From: Aphrophora alni
Taxonomy: Eukaryota > Arthropoda > Insecta > Hemiptera > Aphrophoridae
NCBI GenBank assembly: GCA_963513935.1
Contig: OY740768.1
Span: 68,374,231-68,438,230 of the forward strand
Direction of reading: 5' to 3'
Length of the DNA: 64,000 nt
In this document: piece after piece, positions 14,341-27,629 of the stretch
How the letters are laid out: every line of letters begins with the position of its first letter
How positions within the stretch are numbered: the stretch's first letter is position 1
Position numbers and translations under genes: made by a program
Notes under the pieces: model-generated
Database searches by the model: none
Told to the model about the DNA's origin: nothing
The model's input: the letters and a program-made list of their open reading frames with translations, nothing else

Positions 14341-15599
14341 TCATTGTTCAAATTGTGGTTGGTCAAAAGTAATAGACAAGAGGGGGGTTTGTGTGTCCTC
14401 AGAGTTGACGGTTTTAAAGTCAATCAAAATTAATTTCAGTAATGAATTCCACTGAGGAAGAACATATGTAGTTCATCAAATCATTTACCATCAGTTGTGT
14501 ATATTAACTATTCACTAAACAGTTTGTCTTCGTTATAATTACAACATTAACAATTCGGTACAAATATTCGCGTATTAATTTAACCAAATTCTTCAACAAT
14601 GAATTTCAAAAAGAACATGATAACATTCGTCAAAGTTTAAATAAAATTATCTATATTATTCTTAGTTTAAGCAGAAAGGCTACATCTATAATTTTGGGAA
14701 AAAGATATCCTAAATGTGTATTATATGTTTGTATTTTTCAGGTAGAATAATAATTGAAAGCAGGTATTATAGATATAATTAAATTTATATAAATTTCTAC
14801 AGTCAAAATTCTATCAACTAAAATAGAATTTTCTCAACTATTTCCAAAAGCCTATTAACATTATTAGCCTATTATATTCTGTAATAATCATTTAAGAAAC
14901 ACAACACATGCGGACATGAGTCTTGTTTTTATTTTGCTTTCATCATTTCATATACATTTTTAGACACAAAATGCACTTATTACAGTGACGTAAACAATTT
15001 ATTTCGAGTAATTGGAGTAGGATTAAGGATGTTAATAAGATGTATTTTCCAAAGGAAACCAATTTCTTAAAATAATTAAGGTTAAATAAATATCAATTTG
15101 TATTTAGTTCTGTTGGGAAATTCCATGAGTAACTAAGATTTTCGTACTAGATAATCTTTACTCTATAATATACATATACGCGCACATTTATGTACGTGGG
15201 AATATACCATATTTTACATTTATAGGGTAATTATGTTTAAATTATTATACAGAAACGTCGTGTGTTTCAAAGGCGTTAAAAGGTTAAATGTATTTTATAA
15301 ATGAGCGTGTTCGTTTGTAGTTACAATTTAACTTTTATTTTTAGGTAGGTTACATATTAATGGGAAAACGTATAACTTATATAGTATGAGCATGAATACA
15401 TTTATTTTTTTAAAGCAAGTAGGCTATGTATTTCATAAAACATATAAAAGAAATGTATTTAAATAATTTATACATTTCACACAAATAGAATCTGTTAAAA
15501 CTGTAAAGTGTGACGAAACTATACAAGTTATTATGTATTCTGTTTGCAATAAAAAAATAAGACTTAACAAGACGGAGATAAATTTTAAAAAAAGAGAGA

Positions 15600-15900
15600 A
15601 TATTGGTGCATGTGAGGAAGAAGGGGGGGGAGAAGAGTCAGGACCGGTCTGATCTCCCATGTGGTGAAGGTTTCGGGACTAGTTTTTTTTCTTCTCTTTT
15701 TTCGTCCTTCTTCTTGTTCTTTCTTTCTCTCTCTCTCTCTCACTCTGAACGTATTCTCGATGACAGACAATGTGGAATGTCGTTAGATGAATACATTGGT
15801 TCGGCCGAGTGGGATTCTAGACAAGCCGAATGTTTAGGGGCCGAACATCCTGTAGACTTCGGACTTATGAAAATGAGATGTGTGGTCACCAGTTGAAGGA
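15600..15900. other. GC/purine-biased stretch with CT microsatellite
   Basis: G8 at 15623-15630, a pyrimidine tract with (CT)n near 15720-15741, then GGTTCGGCCGAGTGGG and repeated GCCGAA. A 97-codon plus-strand ORF spans it, but about a third of it is translated low complexity (Ser/Phe/Leu), and I do not consider it a gene. Confidence 0.4.
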
Positions 15901-18300
15901 AACGATATTTTATTACCAACTACAATACATTTTGTGTTTTGCATTCACTTAATAGTTGCATCTACCTAAAATGGGAGTTCCTCTGATGTCTGATGTTCCA
16001 GACAAAGTCCGTGTCAACGCCTATAATGGATACTTTTATTGTGAGAACGGTTGTAATATGTGCACTAGACATGACAACAGGAGAGTGTAATGATTGTCAA
16101 GGATCATGTGACAGTAGCATGTTTGATACTTCGACTAGATCAAAATGTGTCCTATATATTAAAACATTAAAAATAAATGTAGGGTACACGATGTTAATAA
16201 TGATTGTCTTTATTGAATCCAGTAGACGAATTAAATATTTAAGTTCAAACGATTAAAATATTGTGTATTAAGAAAAAAATGTAATGTATTGTTGTCATAG
16301 TCTATTTGATTGCTGAAAGGAGTATTTATTTTTTAAATTATTTTGAAATAAAAATTAAATTTACAGCTACTCTAAACTACTACTACAACTATCAACATTT
16401 AAGTCTACAAGAAATTGTTTTGACTAAAACTACAATTATGCTGAAGAAACTTACCTGAAAACTTTTAAATATTTATACAAGACAGATCTAGATTGATTTT
16501 ATTGCAAAATTCAAAACTTTTGAAGAAACATACATTGATATAATTCTGTCATTAAAGATTTATTAGTAAAATTAATTTAATAAACTTGTATTTGCATACC
16601 AGTGAATTGTAAAAATGCTAATGAATAACAAAAACAAAATATTCAAGGTGTTGATTAAAATGAAATTGGATTCCAAACTGTTTATGAATATCCTTTCATT
16701 TAGTTAAATAACCTGTTTTATGAACTGAAGAATACACAGAAATGGCAAACTTAAAATAAGTAATATCATAAACGTATTCATTATGTTATGTTAACACAGC
16801 TTTTAAAGTTATGGACACAAAATCCAAAATAAGTTAGTAAAGCTTTTCGACCGCTATTTTATCAAAGTTAACATAAAAGCATAAAACGAAATACGTTAGT
16901 ATTTACTGCAATTAATTGTATTGTGTTGAAGAAATTACACTCTAACTTACGACGTTATTTATATAACATTTATACTTACCTCTAGACAGCAGACCTATTA
17001 TTAAAAATGGGAATTGTTTTCTTATATTTATCTGTAATATCGAAAGATTCTCAGAAACTCACGTGCCTTTCAGATAATGGACATTTAATTGAGGCACCAT
17101 TATTAACCTGAAGATTTATACAAACATATTTTATTATATTACTTGCTCACACATAACAGAGAAAATTTCTGATCGCTATACAAAATGTATGTTCACTTTT
17201 GCATGTAAACAAATAATTTTGAGTATCTGTAGTTGGGGGGGGGGGGATTTCCCATAAGAAAAAACAAAACAAAAATCGTTTCATTCACAAATTCGATTAT
17301 AAAGATTTTAACCAAAGATGAATCAAATATCAAGGATCCAAATATAACCTATTTAGGCATCGTTCGATAAACGACTATTCGAAAGTTATTGTCCTACAGT
17401 AAACATGAACATGTACATCTCTTATTTCAGCTCATTTTGGTTTATTCCAATTAAAAAGTGAGCCAAAAAATTTGTCCGCTCCACTTGGCATATTGGTTTA
17501 TATGATTTACCTTCAAATCTAACTCAACATTTATCTATATCACTGAAGATTTTACATCCTGCTCCTAAGATGGACTCGATGGTTTATTTACACTTTTGAA
17601 CGGGTGACTCTCGAAACCTCTTTTTTGTGAGAAGGTATTTAACACTTATTGTTTTCTACTTTCCGGTTTCGTATATAGGGATGTCAGAAAGTTACGTAAT
17701 GTTTAAGTACTTTTTATTTTTCTTATGATCAGATATTTATGGAAATATTAAACCCTATTTTATTAGTAAACACTGTTTGAAATAGGCTATAAGTAGAGTG
17801 AATATGTTTTTATAATGATTATAATCACTTTAAATTTATTAAATAAATTATGGTATATTTAAATACTTATATTCTTATATCAATATGTAATTGGAATGTT
17901 TTGAATCTTAATACAATTATAATTGAATTATTTATATATGTAGATAGCTATATATCAATTGACGTTAGATTCTGTCGCAGTAAAATATACGAACCCCATA
18001 GAGTTACTAACACCTGAAACAAGAAACTTCTAATCTGATTTATAAGCTCTGAACAAGAGTAATTGCTAAGAATTTCAAATAGAGTCACTTAATTCCGATT
18101 GATACATTCAAGCAAATCGAATCTAACCTGTTCTCTACTATATACAAGACAGTGGTATGTTGTTAACAGCTGGATTGGATGTTTTTTTGTAAACGTTTCG
18201 TGTAAAAACAAAACCAACTCAAACAAAATCTTTTATTGTTTATTTACGTGGATTATATTTGAGGGTGTTTCATTGTAATAAGAAAACTTCATGAGACAAT
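15900..18300. other. AT-rich non-coding, nothing recognised
   Basis: The main oddity is a G12 run at 17235-17246. No exon or repeat family is seen. Confidence 0.45.
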
Positions 18301-18309
18301 TAGATAAGA

Positions 18310-18505
18310 CTCATCCAATATGGCGTTATTCAGTTGCGTTTGATCACTAATGAGCGTAGATGTTGTCAGTTTTTTGTGTATTGTTTGGTGTTCGCGAGTT
18401 GGCTGGGAATGCGATGGAACCGGCTTTGACGAAGGACTCGGTTAACAGTCAACTTCCTGGGCTAAACATCATTTTACTCAGAACCGTTGACACGACAAAC
18501 GAACC
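18310..18505. other. GC-elevated island, candidate regulatory element
   Basis: Contains GTTCGCGAGTTGGCTGGGAA and GGAACCGGCTTTGACGAAGG. It is non-repetitive with no long ORF. Confidence 0.25.
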
Positions 18506-18852
18506 CTTTCACTTTCTAGATCATCAATGATTTGTTCCTTTTAAAACGGTATTCATACAGTTGGTTTAAACAATGAAGTTTTTTAGTAGTATATTAAACT
18601 TCTTTATCGTTGTGACGAACATTATTTTGTTTAAATTAATCATATAATTATGCTTCATAATAATAAATTAGTTAAAAAAGTAATTTACACCTCGAGCATC
18701 ACCTTTTCAATATTATTATTGAACTGAATTATACAGATTAGATTAGATTTAATAAAGAAACAAATACTGTATAATAAAATTAATTTTATACAGAAAGAAA
18801 TTTATACAGAACTTGAACTACATGTCCTTTTGATTTTTTTCTTAATGTTGAA

Positions 18853-19048
18853 GTGAGAAAACACCCCTCAGAAAAAAGAAGGAAGATAAAAGCATAAAAT
18901 AAAGCTATCTAATCTTCGAACACTCTAATAGCGTCAGGGTTGGAAGAAAACAAGAGTTGGTCAACATAGGTAAAATGAAAGAGAGAAATCTAACCGAAGA
19001 CTACATGAAGAAAGATGTACATCCAGCTTGATTCCCTCTGGAATTATA
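18853..19048 (+). repeat. Dispersed repeat family A, copy 3
   Basis: Contains CACTCTAATAGCGTCAGGGT, TGGAAGAAAACAAGAGTTGG, ATGAAAGAGAGAAATCTAAC, GAAGACTACATGAAGAAAG and ATCCAGCTTGATTCCCTCTG. Confidence 0.85.
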
Positions 19049-19249
19049 TGCCTATTAGGTGAGAGAATCTGATAGGATATTTCCTACTGATAAATTATAG
19101 TAATCTATATCTGTTTGAAGAGAACATTAAAAAAACTTAAAACATTTTCCGGAATTATAAAGAACAAATGTACAATCGTGGCGACCATGAAACATACAGA
19201 AAATATAATAAATTCATACTGGTATTCGATATGATTGTGAATGATATGT

Positions 19250-19390
19250 TGTTAAGTTTTGGGAACCAGCTGAAGGAAAAGAGAGAGAGGGGGGTTCCAA
19301 GGTGGTCGAGGGTCGACTGCCAAAGCCGCTTAGCTGGTCTAATCCTTGGGTAATAACCAAGCTAACCCCCTCCTACCCCCACAACGGATT
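19250..19390. other. GC-rich patch with a small hairpin
   Basis: CTTGG and CCAAG flank GTAATAA around 19346-19362, with further pairing of TTAGC and GCTAA outside. It follows family A copy 3 by about 200 bp. The function is unknown. Confidence 0.35.
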
Positions 19391-20054
19391 CAATCACCAC
19401 ACAAAGACATGACAATTACAAATACTAAAGCTTTAGACAAACATTTCAACTTATTGGCTTTAAAGAGTACGGCTTCAGTTCAAGTGAAAGCTGCCAATTA
19501 ACCCAAAAGGCATTTTACAATTACTTCACCCTAATGAACTCAGTTTGAACTTTAGGTTTAAGTCTAACAGGATCTATTTCTTTCGAGGAAAAACAACAAT
19601 TGTGCAAAGTTTTGAAATAGAATTAATGATACGAAATACAATGCATTACGTTTTGGTCTGAATTGTTGTGAGTTTTTATAAGACTACAACGAATTTATTG
19701 CTGTTTATCTTAAACTAAAAGCACAATTAATATTTTTAAATCGTAACACTAAATTAAGTTCTTTTGGAGATATATAAATGTTAATGAAATTTTGATTTTT
19801 GATGTTTTTACGACTGTGGATACAATTGTGTCACTAATTTTTAGTTCAACTTAAGTCAAGTTAAATTGCAAAAAGACGACCGGTAATTTAACTTAAAACT
19901 TATTAAAATCAGTAAACAAAAACAAAAACTATATATTTTTTGTAGAATATCCTCTGTGTAATACCTGTTGCATATATAAAAATGTATACAGAAATACATT
20001 AAATAATTAATACATTTATAAGGAGATGATGTTTCTAGTTTAGACGATAAAAAA

Positions 20055-20096
20055 AGTGTGAATTTGATTTTTATTATTTATAAAAAAATTCACACT
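20055..20096. other. Small AT-rich hairpin
   Basis: AGTGTGAATTT (20055-20065) pairs with AAATTCACACT (20086-20096), and the stem can extend inward through T/A runs. Confidence 0.5.
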
Positions 20097-20580
20097 GTGC
20101 TAATATAGCAAGTGATTTTCATAATAAAATACTGTGTTTTCAATATGAAAATTGTGAATAAATGGGAATGTGGTTTATTTTATGATAAAATATTAAGTTG
20201 AATAAGAGCTTCTAACATAAAAATATTACCACAATAAAAATATAATAAAACATTCAAAATATATTTTATATTACGTATATTTTGAATAGAAATATTTACG
20301 TGTGTACAGACTGCAGAGATAAAATTAAACAATATTATTTTGTTAGTTCGTGTTTCGTGTGCAATTCATGGAAAATCTTTCTTTTTTTTTTTAAATTCGA
20401 GAGTTGGAGCTCACATTCTCTTTAACAAATCATTTCAGTAGAAAAGCATAATAGTCCAAGAAGGAGAGACTAAAGTAATAAATTAATGCTTCCACTCGCA
20501 TGCTGAAAGATAGTAAAGGGAAACTAATAATATTAGTGCTTGTAGTGGATTGTTTAGTCCCCATTATCTACTTCCCCTAT

Positions 20581-20602
20581 CACCACCACCACCACCACCA
20601 CA
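20581..20602. repeat. (CAC)n microsatellite
   Basis: Seven CAC/ACC trinucleotides in a row. Confidence 0.9.
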
Positions 20603-20884
20603 ATATCCATCAGTACGTTTTACTTAGTTATAAATTTAATACATTTTTAGACAATGAAATGACATGAAGGTCTTGAAACACTGATAGAAATTAAAGTTGT
20701 TTTCTTCTTTAACTTTAATTGTAACTTAAAACACTCGGCACATTTTTTTAAATTTCTGACCCTATCATCAGCAAACGAAATGAAGCTTATCTCCCAATTA
20801 TTACTTAGGCTATGTGGGCTTCTATTGGATAAAATCAGCGTGGTAAATTTCATTGGGCGTGACCAAATTAAAAGTTGTGTTTCT

Positions 20885-20995
20885 TAAGTGTGGAGCGAAG
20901 TAGCTCAGTTAGTTTATGCACATCATTATCTTGCTGCAGTTTGGACTAGTGAACAGTGAAAGGTTATGCAGGTTAGAATAGATGGTTGGCACTTC
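20885..20995 (+). repeat. Possible tRNA-derived SINE head or tRNA relic
   Basis: TAGCTCAGTTAG at 20901-20912 matches a tRNA box A. GGTTAGAATAG at 20971-20981 resembles box B (GGTTCGANTCC) but has lost key bases. The 58-bp gap between the two is longer than in most tRNAs, and no cloverleaf is evident. Confidence 0.25.
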
Positions 20996-20999
20996 ACAA

Positions 21000-22190
21000 G
21001 TTACAATGAATTGGCACCGTCTTCAGTATGAATTAAAGTTGGTAAAATGATTTGGAGTTAAATAATTTGAGACTATAGTGCTATCATTTAACGGCCCACT
21101 TTTGCTAGCTTCAAGTGCATCACACTAGTGCATTCTTAACTGAACCCACTAAACTACAACTGTCTGACCTACATATTGAAGCCTAATATTACAGTAATAT
21201 TAATTAGAAAAGTGTTACTAAGATTTTTCAAGACTCTAAAGTAGTTATAGACATTTTAACATCTAGATTCTTAAAAGTACTGCTTTAACAACATTTCTGT
21301 GTTACGTTGTTTTCTGCAGCAACAAACGCCTGGGAATAAGTTGTACAGACTAAGTATCTATTGATCATCTACGTTGCTTAACACAAAGAATGGATTCCCT
21401 CAGGGCAGAATCTATTGCACTCTGTTTTCAATTGCTATTAACAGCATCACCACATGTGTTCAGCCAGTGCGTTGTTCTCTTTTTGTTGATGACTGTGGTT
21501 GATATGTGTTGGCATACAATATGAGAGCTTCTGAACATGCTCTACAACTAACTATATTATATCTTCGAACGTAGGCTTTTTGATTTACCGGGAGCAAATA
21601 ATAGTGCAGCAATTTTTGTTCGCTTCATGAGAAGGACAGTACAGGCAATTCAATATACTGTAGCCTAAGTTTATTGTTTGATAATTGTTACATCACGTGG
21701 ATTCTGCGCATCAAATTTAATTAATCTCTTACAAGACTTTCTAAACATAAGATTTACATAGTTCATTTTTATTATGGTGTTAGTCTAACTGATTAAAGAA
21801 TCAGAATATATTTATAGAGTTGTTATTTGTCTGAGCAACCTTGAAGATCAACGTTTTATTCTTTTAATGAATATTGGGGTACCAATACCCTACAAACAAT
21901 TTTTCGTCATACTGGTTCATAAACAGCTGTTTTCAATACATGCAATAAGATGTTAAAGTTGTTGTTTTTAGTCCTAGGACCTAAAAACATCAGCTGAGGT
22001 CAAGGTCATCAACTGTTACTTCGTTTATACGAATTAATTAACAATCGTAAAGCATCTATAAAAACAACCGATACTCTTGGTTTTAAATAACCGTTAAAAC
22101 AGTTGTGACCATCGATTTGAAGGTAAATAGGTTATAAAATTTTAGTTTTTGTGAAATTGTTTTTTAAATTATTTGCATTATAACGAAATA
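21000..22190. other. Non-coding, nothing recognised
   Basis: Slightly higher GC at 21300-21480, with short broken frames only. Confidence 0.4.
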
Positions 22191-22198
22191 TATAGTTC

Positions 22199-22304
22199 AT
22201 CACTTGGACCAAAAGAAGCTTTTCGATCCTCGCTCATTTTCCAGCCTCGGCTCCGCCTCGAACTTGAACTTATATTGAAAAGCTTCACTTTTGGTCCCAG
22301 TGAT
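22199..22304. mobile_element. Small foldback/MITE-like element with GC-rich centre
   Basis: ATCACTTGGACCAAAAGAAG CTTTTC at 22199-22224 is inverted at 22277-22304, with one substitution and a two-base insertion. The centre has CCTCGGCTCCGCCTCG, very GC-rich for this region. Size and layout fit a short non-autonomous DNA element. Confidence 0.75.
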
Positions 22305-22746
22305 AAAATATACTATTAATTCATTTTTAACATGCGTTAACAAGGCAAAAAGTTTATAGGTCTATATAATCTGCGTTTCTTTATGAAGTCGAGTAGCATT
22401 TTGTACGTATACAATTTTACAACATGCGAATCTTCTGATTTACAAACGTTTTTAATTTAATTCTCTGTAAAACAAATTTTCTAACATTACATCTTTCTCT
22501 AAAACATGACTAGGTACACATCTGTTATTTATACATTATGCTAACAAGATGCAATATTATTATTATCTTATTTTTTTAAGTAATTTAAGAATATTGTTAT
22601 TTCAATGTTTTAATATGGGGTTTTATTCATGTGTATTTGTTATTAATATTATTACATATTTTATTATTTTATTAAAGTTACTTTCTTTTAATTGTTCTTC
22701 TTAAATATTAGACATCCAAGCTTTAGGATGAATATTAATATTAAAT

Positions 22747-22888
22747 TACTGGTTTTATTTTCATTTCTTTTTTTCGCCAAATTAAAAATACAAATGCATA
22801 ATTTGATATTCCGCTCATGACGCAGAAATACAAGTTCTTCAATTTTAAACTAACCTAAAGGAAATTTACAAGTCAAGTATTGTGATAT
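22747..22888 (+). repeat. 142-bp direct repeat, copy 1
   Basis: About 90% or more identical by eye to 24368-24510, from TACTGGTTTTATTTTCATTT through GCATAATTTGATATTC.GCT to GTCAAGTATTGTGATAT. It is either a short mobile repeat or a local duplication. Confidence 0.9.
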
Positions 22889-23136
22889 CAAAAGTCAGAT
22901 TTAAATTAAAACAGTTAAACAATTAGTTATATCACTAGTCTAGTCGCAGCATGCAATGAAAATGGCGCCACGCTGTACGTGTTTTGTTTTTCTACGTAGA
23001 TGTAAACAGTCGGAAACAGCTGGGTTCTAGTCGTCTGACGTCTAGTTTATTGGTTCATCAGCCACCGCTCACCGATCTGTGTTTAACTTTCTTAACAATA
23101 CCGAAAATATATCTTAGCTTAGGACACGTTCTTGAC

Positions 23137-23138
<2 letters not shown>

Positions 23139-23195
<57 letters not shown>
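23139..23195. repeat. (TA)n microsatellite
   Basis: Uninterrupted TA over 57 bp. It reads as Ile-Tyr repeats in a spurious small ORF. Confidence 0.97.
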
Positions 23196-23197
<2 letters not shown>

Positions 23198-23989
23198 TTA
23201 ATTAAAGTTTTTAATACCTAATTTAACTGAATGTCAGTGGAAAGACTGAAAAATAAAATTAAGCACTTTGTATGTTAAAAGTAAAAATAAAGTTATTTTA
23301 ATGCATATTAATTTTGTTTTTGATATTTGTATTATGTATTTTTATGGCTATATTTATTATCTCCCATGATAAATTTAGTGTAAATACGTGATTTATGACT
23401 AGTTTATTTTAATATAATTTGTATTAAATAAATAGTTTTAAAAATGTTTGAGGTTAAATATAATTTATATAAACTAGCTAAAACTAGATGCAAAAAACTC
23501 ACCGAATCACAATTAATCCAAATTTTACAGTTTTTTATCAGTAATAAATAAGAAAGCAATAAAACATATGAATTAATAACTACCGACTAATAAAACTACA
23601 AAAAACTTTCTACTTAAAATGACGATTAGAGGTTATCGAAAAATAAAAACATTTGAACCTAAATCTATTTCTGTTGCAACATAGCGTTAAAATAATAAAA
23701 TGACCGCGCAGAGTTCATCCCCTTTTAAGACGTAAACAATATAAAAATACTGCCAGAAGTGATAATTTTACAACATCATTTAATGAGATGTTCAGACAGC
23801 CGTTAAGAGATCGTTAAACTAGACTCTTCTAGCGGAAGATGACTGGGCAAAACTTTACACATCGACTTATTAGTCTTGTTTCTCTTAACTACAATCGATC
23901 TTAGCCTCGTTAAGATCTCAATTTCAATACGACCAGGAATGATAAATCATTGATAACTGACTGTCTGCCGAAAGATCTCTGATATTTAT

Positions 23990-24140
23990 CAATTGTCTTC
24001 TTTTATGGAACGCTGTATTCAGGTTTAAGACGAGTCTTGGGTTTACGACCCGTGCGTCTGGAGGATCATAAACGGCGTCCCTTGCAGTTTATTAAAGTGG
24101 CCGAAATGGGCTGTTGGGAGTTTGTCCCTTGGTAAACGAT
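23990..24140. other. GC-elevated island, candidate regulatory element
   Basis: Contains GACCCGTGCGTCTGGAGGAT, CATAAACGGCGTCCCTTGCA and GTGGCCGAAATGGGCTG. It is non-repetitive with no ORF. Confidence 0.3.
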
Positions 24141-24367
24141 CATCTGATGGATAAAGTACAAAATAAGGATTCTATATAAATAAAAATCCAACTATGAAAT
24201 TTATATTTGCTTCTATTTGGCAACTAGATACTGTAATTAGATACAATTATATAGTTTTGTTTGATGCTTGATTTCGTATACTCTCTTTATCCCTAATTCC
24301 CTGCTTATAGTAAAAGTACATATTTCCTATAATATAATATATACCTATATGTGTATTATATATAAAA

Positions 24368-24510
24368 TACTGGTTTTATTTTCATTTCTTTTTTTTACCC
24401 AAATTAAAAATACAAATGCATAATTTGATATTCAGCTCATGACGCAGATATATAAGTTCTTCAATTTTAAACTAACCTCAAGGATATTTACAAGTCAAGT
24501 ATTGTGATAT
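24368..24510 (+). repeat. 142-bp direct repeat, copy 2
   Basis: Same unit as 22747-22888, 1621 bp to the right. The flanks of the two copies do not match, which favours a dispersed element over a larger duplication. Confidence 0.9.
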
Positions 24511-24514
24511 AAAT

Positions 24515-25536
24515 AATTTTATATAATACCTATATCAGTTTCTATATATTTACTAGGTAATTAGGGAGGATTTTTTAGTTCTGATTGTTGCTTGTTTTTT
24601 CTCTTCCTACCTATTATTATGTTTTTTATTATATAAAAATCAAAATATTGTATTTGATGAAATTGCATTTATGAAAGGACCATCGGTGTACAATGTCCAC
24701 AATCCTGTTGTTGTTTTATCCTATTTAAAATTATTAAGCAATTAATAAGAACATACAATTTGAAAATTCTAAAATATAAAAAGAAATAGGTTTCACAATA
24801 TAAAAAGAATTATTTACCAGAATTTAGTAAATTTACATTTAATGTCGCTTTATAAGGTTGTATATTCAGTGTGGAATGGAACCGTCATAAAGAAAGTAAT
24901 TATAAAAGAACATTACTCGTTGCCAAATACGGTCTCCAGTGCAAAGTTCCAAAACACCAACAACAATACCGCGGTGAACTTGACTCGTGCAAGTTGAAGA
25001 ACACGACTGAAGAGGGCATTGTTGTACAGTCCTTGAGAGTTTGTCCTTGTGAGTGACGTCACTATCTCTACGTAATACTACTTCAGTGACATCATACTGA
25101 CTACAGACAAACTTTAATTGCAGGAGGTTTGATTTATTTTTATTGTTAATATATTGTGGTCAGATTTCATAGCTAAAGGTATTTTACAATTTGCATAATT
25201 TTAACCTACTCGTTATTCTACTTTTACATGCATTTCCCAAATTAATGAAATATTATTTTAGTGTCATTATTCACGTTCAATATTTAGTGTATTTAATTAA
25301 GAGCTGAATTAGAAACTAATATATTTAAAAAATGTATATCCGTTCAACAGGAATAAAGCTATATGACTGTAAGACCACCAACAAATGATGAGATACTTAC
25401 TATCAATGTTAAGTAAATAAAAAAGGTTGCTATATATATTGATTGAAAGAGAGCAAAGAAACTAAAATATTATTTAATTAATAAGACAACTAGCTCAAAA
25501 TAAAATCCACAAATGAATAAATATATTACCCATTAA

Positions 25537-25539
<3 letters not shown>
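24515..25539. other. AT-rich non-coding, nothing recognised
   Basis: A moderately GC-rich stretch at 24870-25100 ends in GTGACGTCACT, a CRE-like palindrome at about 25053. Otherwise plain. Confidence 0.35.

Positions 25540-25598
<59 letters not shown>
25540..25598. repeat. (AT)n microsatellite
   Basis: Uninterrupted AT over about 59 bp, running into the 56-bp minisatellite. It may have grown out of the TTATATCT part of that unit. Confidence 0.97.
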
Positions 25599-25600
<2 letters not shown>

Positions 25601-26325
25601 TTAATATGTGTAAAATGAGTTTGAAATAGAGGTGGTGCTAAAATAATATTATATATTTAAAATAATTAATTGGGTTTCCAAAAGAGGTGGTGTTAAAATA
25701 ATATTATATCTTTAAAATGTGTAAAGTGATATTGCAATAGAGGTGGTGCTAATATAATATTATATTTTTAAATTGTGTAAAATTATATTGCAATAGAGGA
25801 GGTGCTAAAATAATATTAAACTTTTAAAATGTGTAAAATGAAATTGAAATAGAGGTGAAGCTAAAATAAAATTATATCTTTAAAATGTTTAAAATGAGAT
25901 TGCAATAGAGGTACTGCTAAAATAATATTATATCTTTAAAATGTTTAAAATGAGATTGCAATAGAGGTAGTGCTAAAATAATATTATATCTTTAAAATGT
26001 TTAAAATGAGATTGCCATAGAGGTAGTGCTAAAATAATATTATATCTTTAAAATGTTTAAAATGAGATTGCAATAGAGGTACTGCTAAAATAATATTATA
26101 TCTTTAAAATGTTTAAAATGAGATTGCAATAGAGGTAGTGCTAAAATAATATTATATCTTTAAAATGTTTAAAATGAGATTGCAATAGAGGTACTGCTAA
26201 AATAATATTATATCTTTAAAATGTTTAAAATGAGATTGCAATAGAGGTAGTGCTAAAATAATATTATATCTTTAAAATGTTTAAAATTATATTGCAATAG
26301 AGGTGGTGCTAAAATAATATTAAAA
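25594..26325. repeat. 56-bp minisatellite, about 13 units
   Basis: The unit is about 56 bp: AGGTAGTGCTAAAATAATAT, then TATATCTTTAAAATG, then TTTAAAATGAGATTGCAATAG. The left units are diverged (GTGTAAAATG, one unit with a different middle), while the units from about 25900 are nearly identical. Units with GTACTGCT and GTAGTGCT largely alternate from 25911 to 26247, suggesting a 112-bp dimer. It abuts the (TA)n tract on its left. Confidence 0.95.
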
Positions 26326-26359
26326 GTGATATTTGCATAAGGATGATAAAGATGTCATA

Positions 26360-26760
26360 ACACAGGACGAGTAATCAAAGTTAATCCCTTCATCAGAGAC
26401 CGGCAATTCGTCAAACTTGACACTGCCATACATGTTAATGGGGCGCTAGGATTGAATATTTTTCAAATCACAGATCCCTTGACGATTACCCCTTTTGAAA
26501 AGTGCCTTAAAGTGAGACATTAAAGGGCTGGATTTAATAATGGCGACCACAAGCAGCGCGATTATGCAGATTTCGCACAAGTGACATCGCAGGGTGATAA
26601 CGTGGTGGTAGGGAGGTAGTAGAGGGAGATCAAATTTTCTACCCCATCGGAATTGAATGCGATTAACGTTTCAAACACAGGCTGAGTTTTGTAATCTAAT
26701 GGCCACCTCCTACCCCCTGCTAGTGGGGTGCATCTACCACGACCCAACATTTTTAAATCT
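26360..26760. other. GC-elevated island, candidate regulatory element
   Basis: Complex sequence directly after the minisatellite: GAGACCGGCAATTCGTC, AATGGGGCGCTAGGATTG, CACAAGCAGCGCGATTATGC and CCCCTGCTAGTGGGG (dyad). A 62-codon minus-strand frame crosses it but resembles nothing I know. Confidence 0.35.
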
Positions 26761-27629
26761 CTTCATTTTTTTCGTCCTCACATTTCAGTTTATCTTTCAT
26801 TTTTCAGCGAATTGTTAAAAATAACTTTTTTAACGTTCTGAATCGATTAAATTTAATCACTTTTAAATGACAGCTGACAATACTCGCACCCCAAATGCGT
26901 ACTCGCGACTTTTAAATGATAAACATATTATACAATCATAATTAATTATTAACGTTAATTCCAGTATTATACAACCACTTAACGAGTAGATATGGTAAAG
27001 TTTTTAAATAATAAAATTACATTTTTTTATTGGAATCTAACTATAGAATTTGGGGGTTTGTGGGGATATTGTATACACAATTTAGTCACTTTTAACAGAC
27101 ATATAAACATTGAATGCATATTTTTGTCGAGGGTTTAATCTATATATTCTGTTTTAAAAAAAATAATTAATATATGATAAATATGTACAAATATTTATAC
27201 AAATCACAAATAAAATGTATTCCTCGCCTAACAAATCCACCTCTGAAACAAAATATACCAAAATACACAAGTAGAACGAATATGTATTGCGTAGGTGAAT
27301 TAATCATCATTTTTAAAGATCAGCATTTTACAGTAAAGAATTTTGACATATTTTGGTCTTCTTTCCGATATTTAAAAATAAAGAAAGGTATATATTTTAG
27401 TTAAAGCATATTTTGGTGAGACCTTGCTTTCATTGAGTTTCTTTTTCTGTTTAAGAATAGCCTACCGCCCCGGGGACAAGATAATTTTACTTATTACTTA
27501 TTTAGTAACAGTTTGAAGATGTGTGATGGGGGTTGAGAAAAGAGGGTAGTTAATCAAACTTATTTCTGAGCATTTAAAAAGTGTGCCACACTGAAGCGTG
27601 AATTTAACATTGTTTCAAGTTTCAAGAGT

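Noticed and set aside
15603..15896. 97-codon plus-strand ORF
   Set aside because: Its middle is a translated CT/T-rich tract and the ends have no recognisable motif; overlapped by frames on the other strand.
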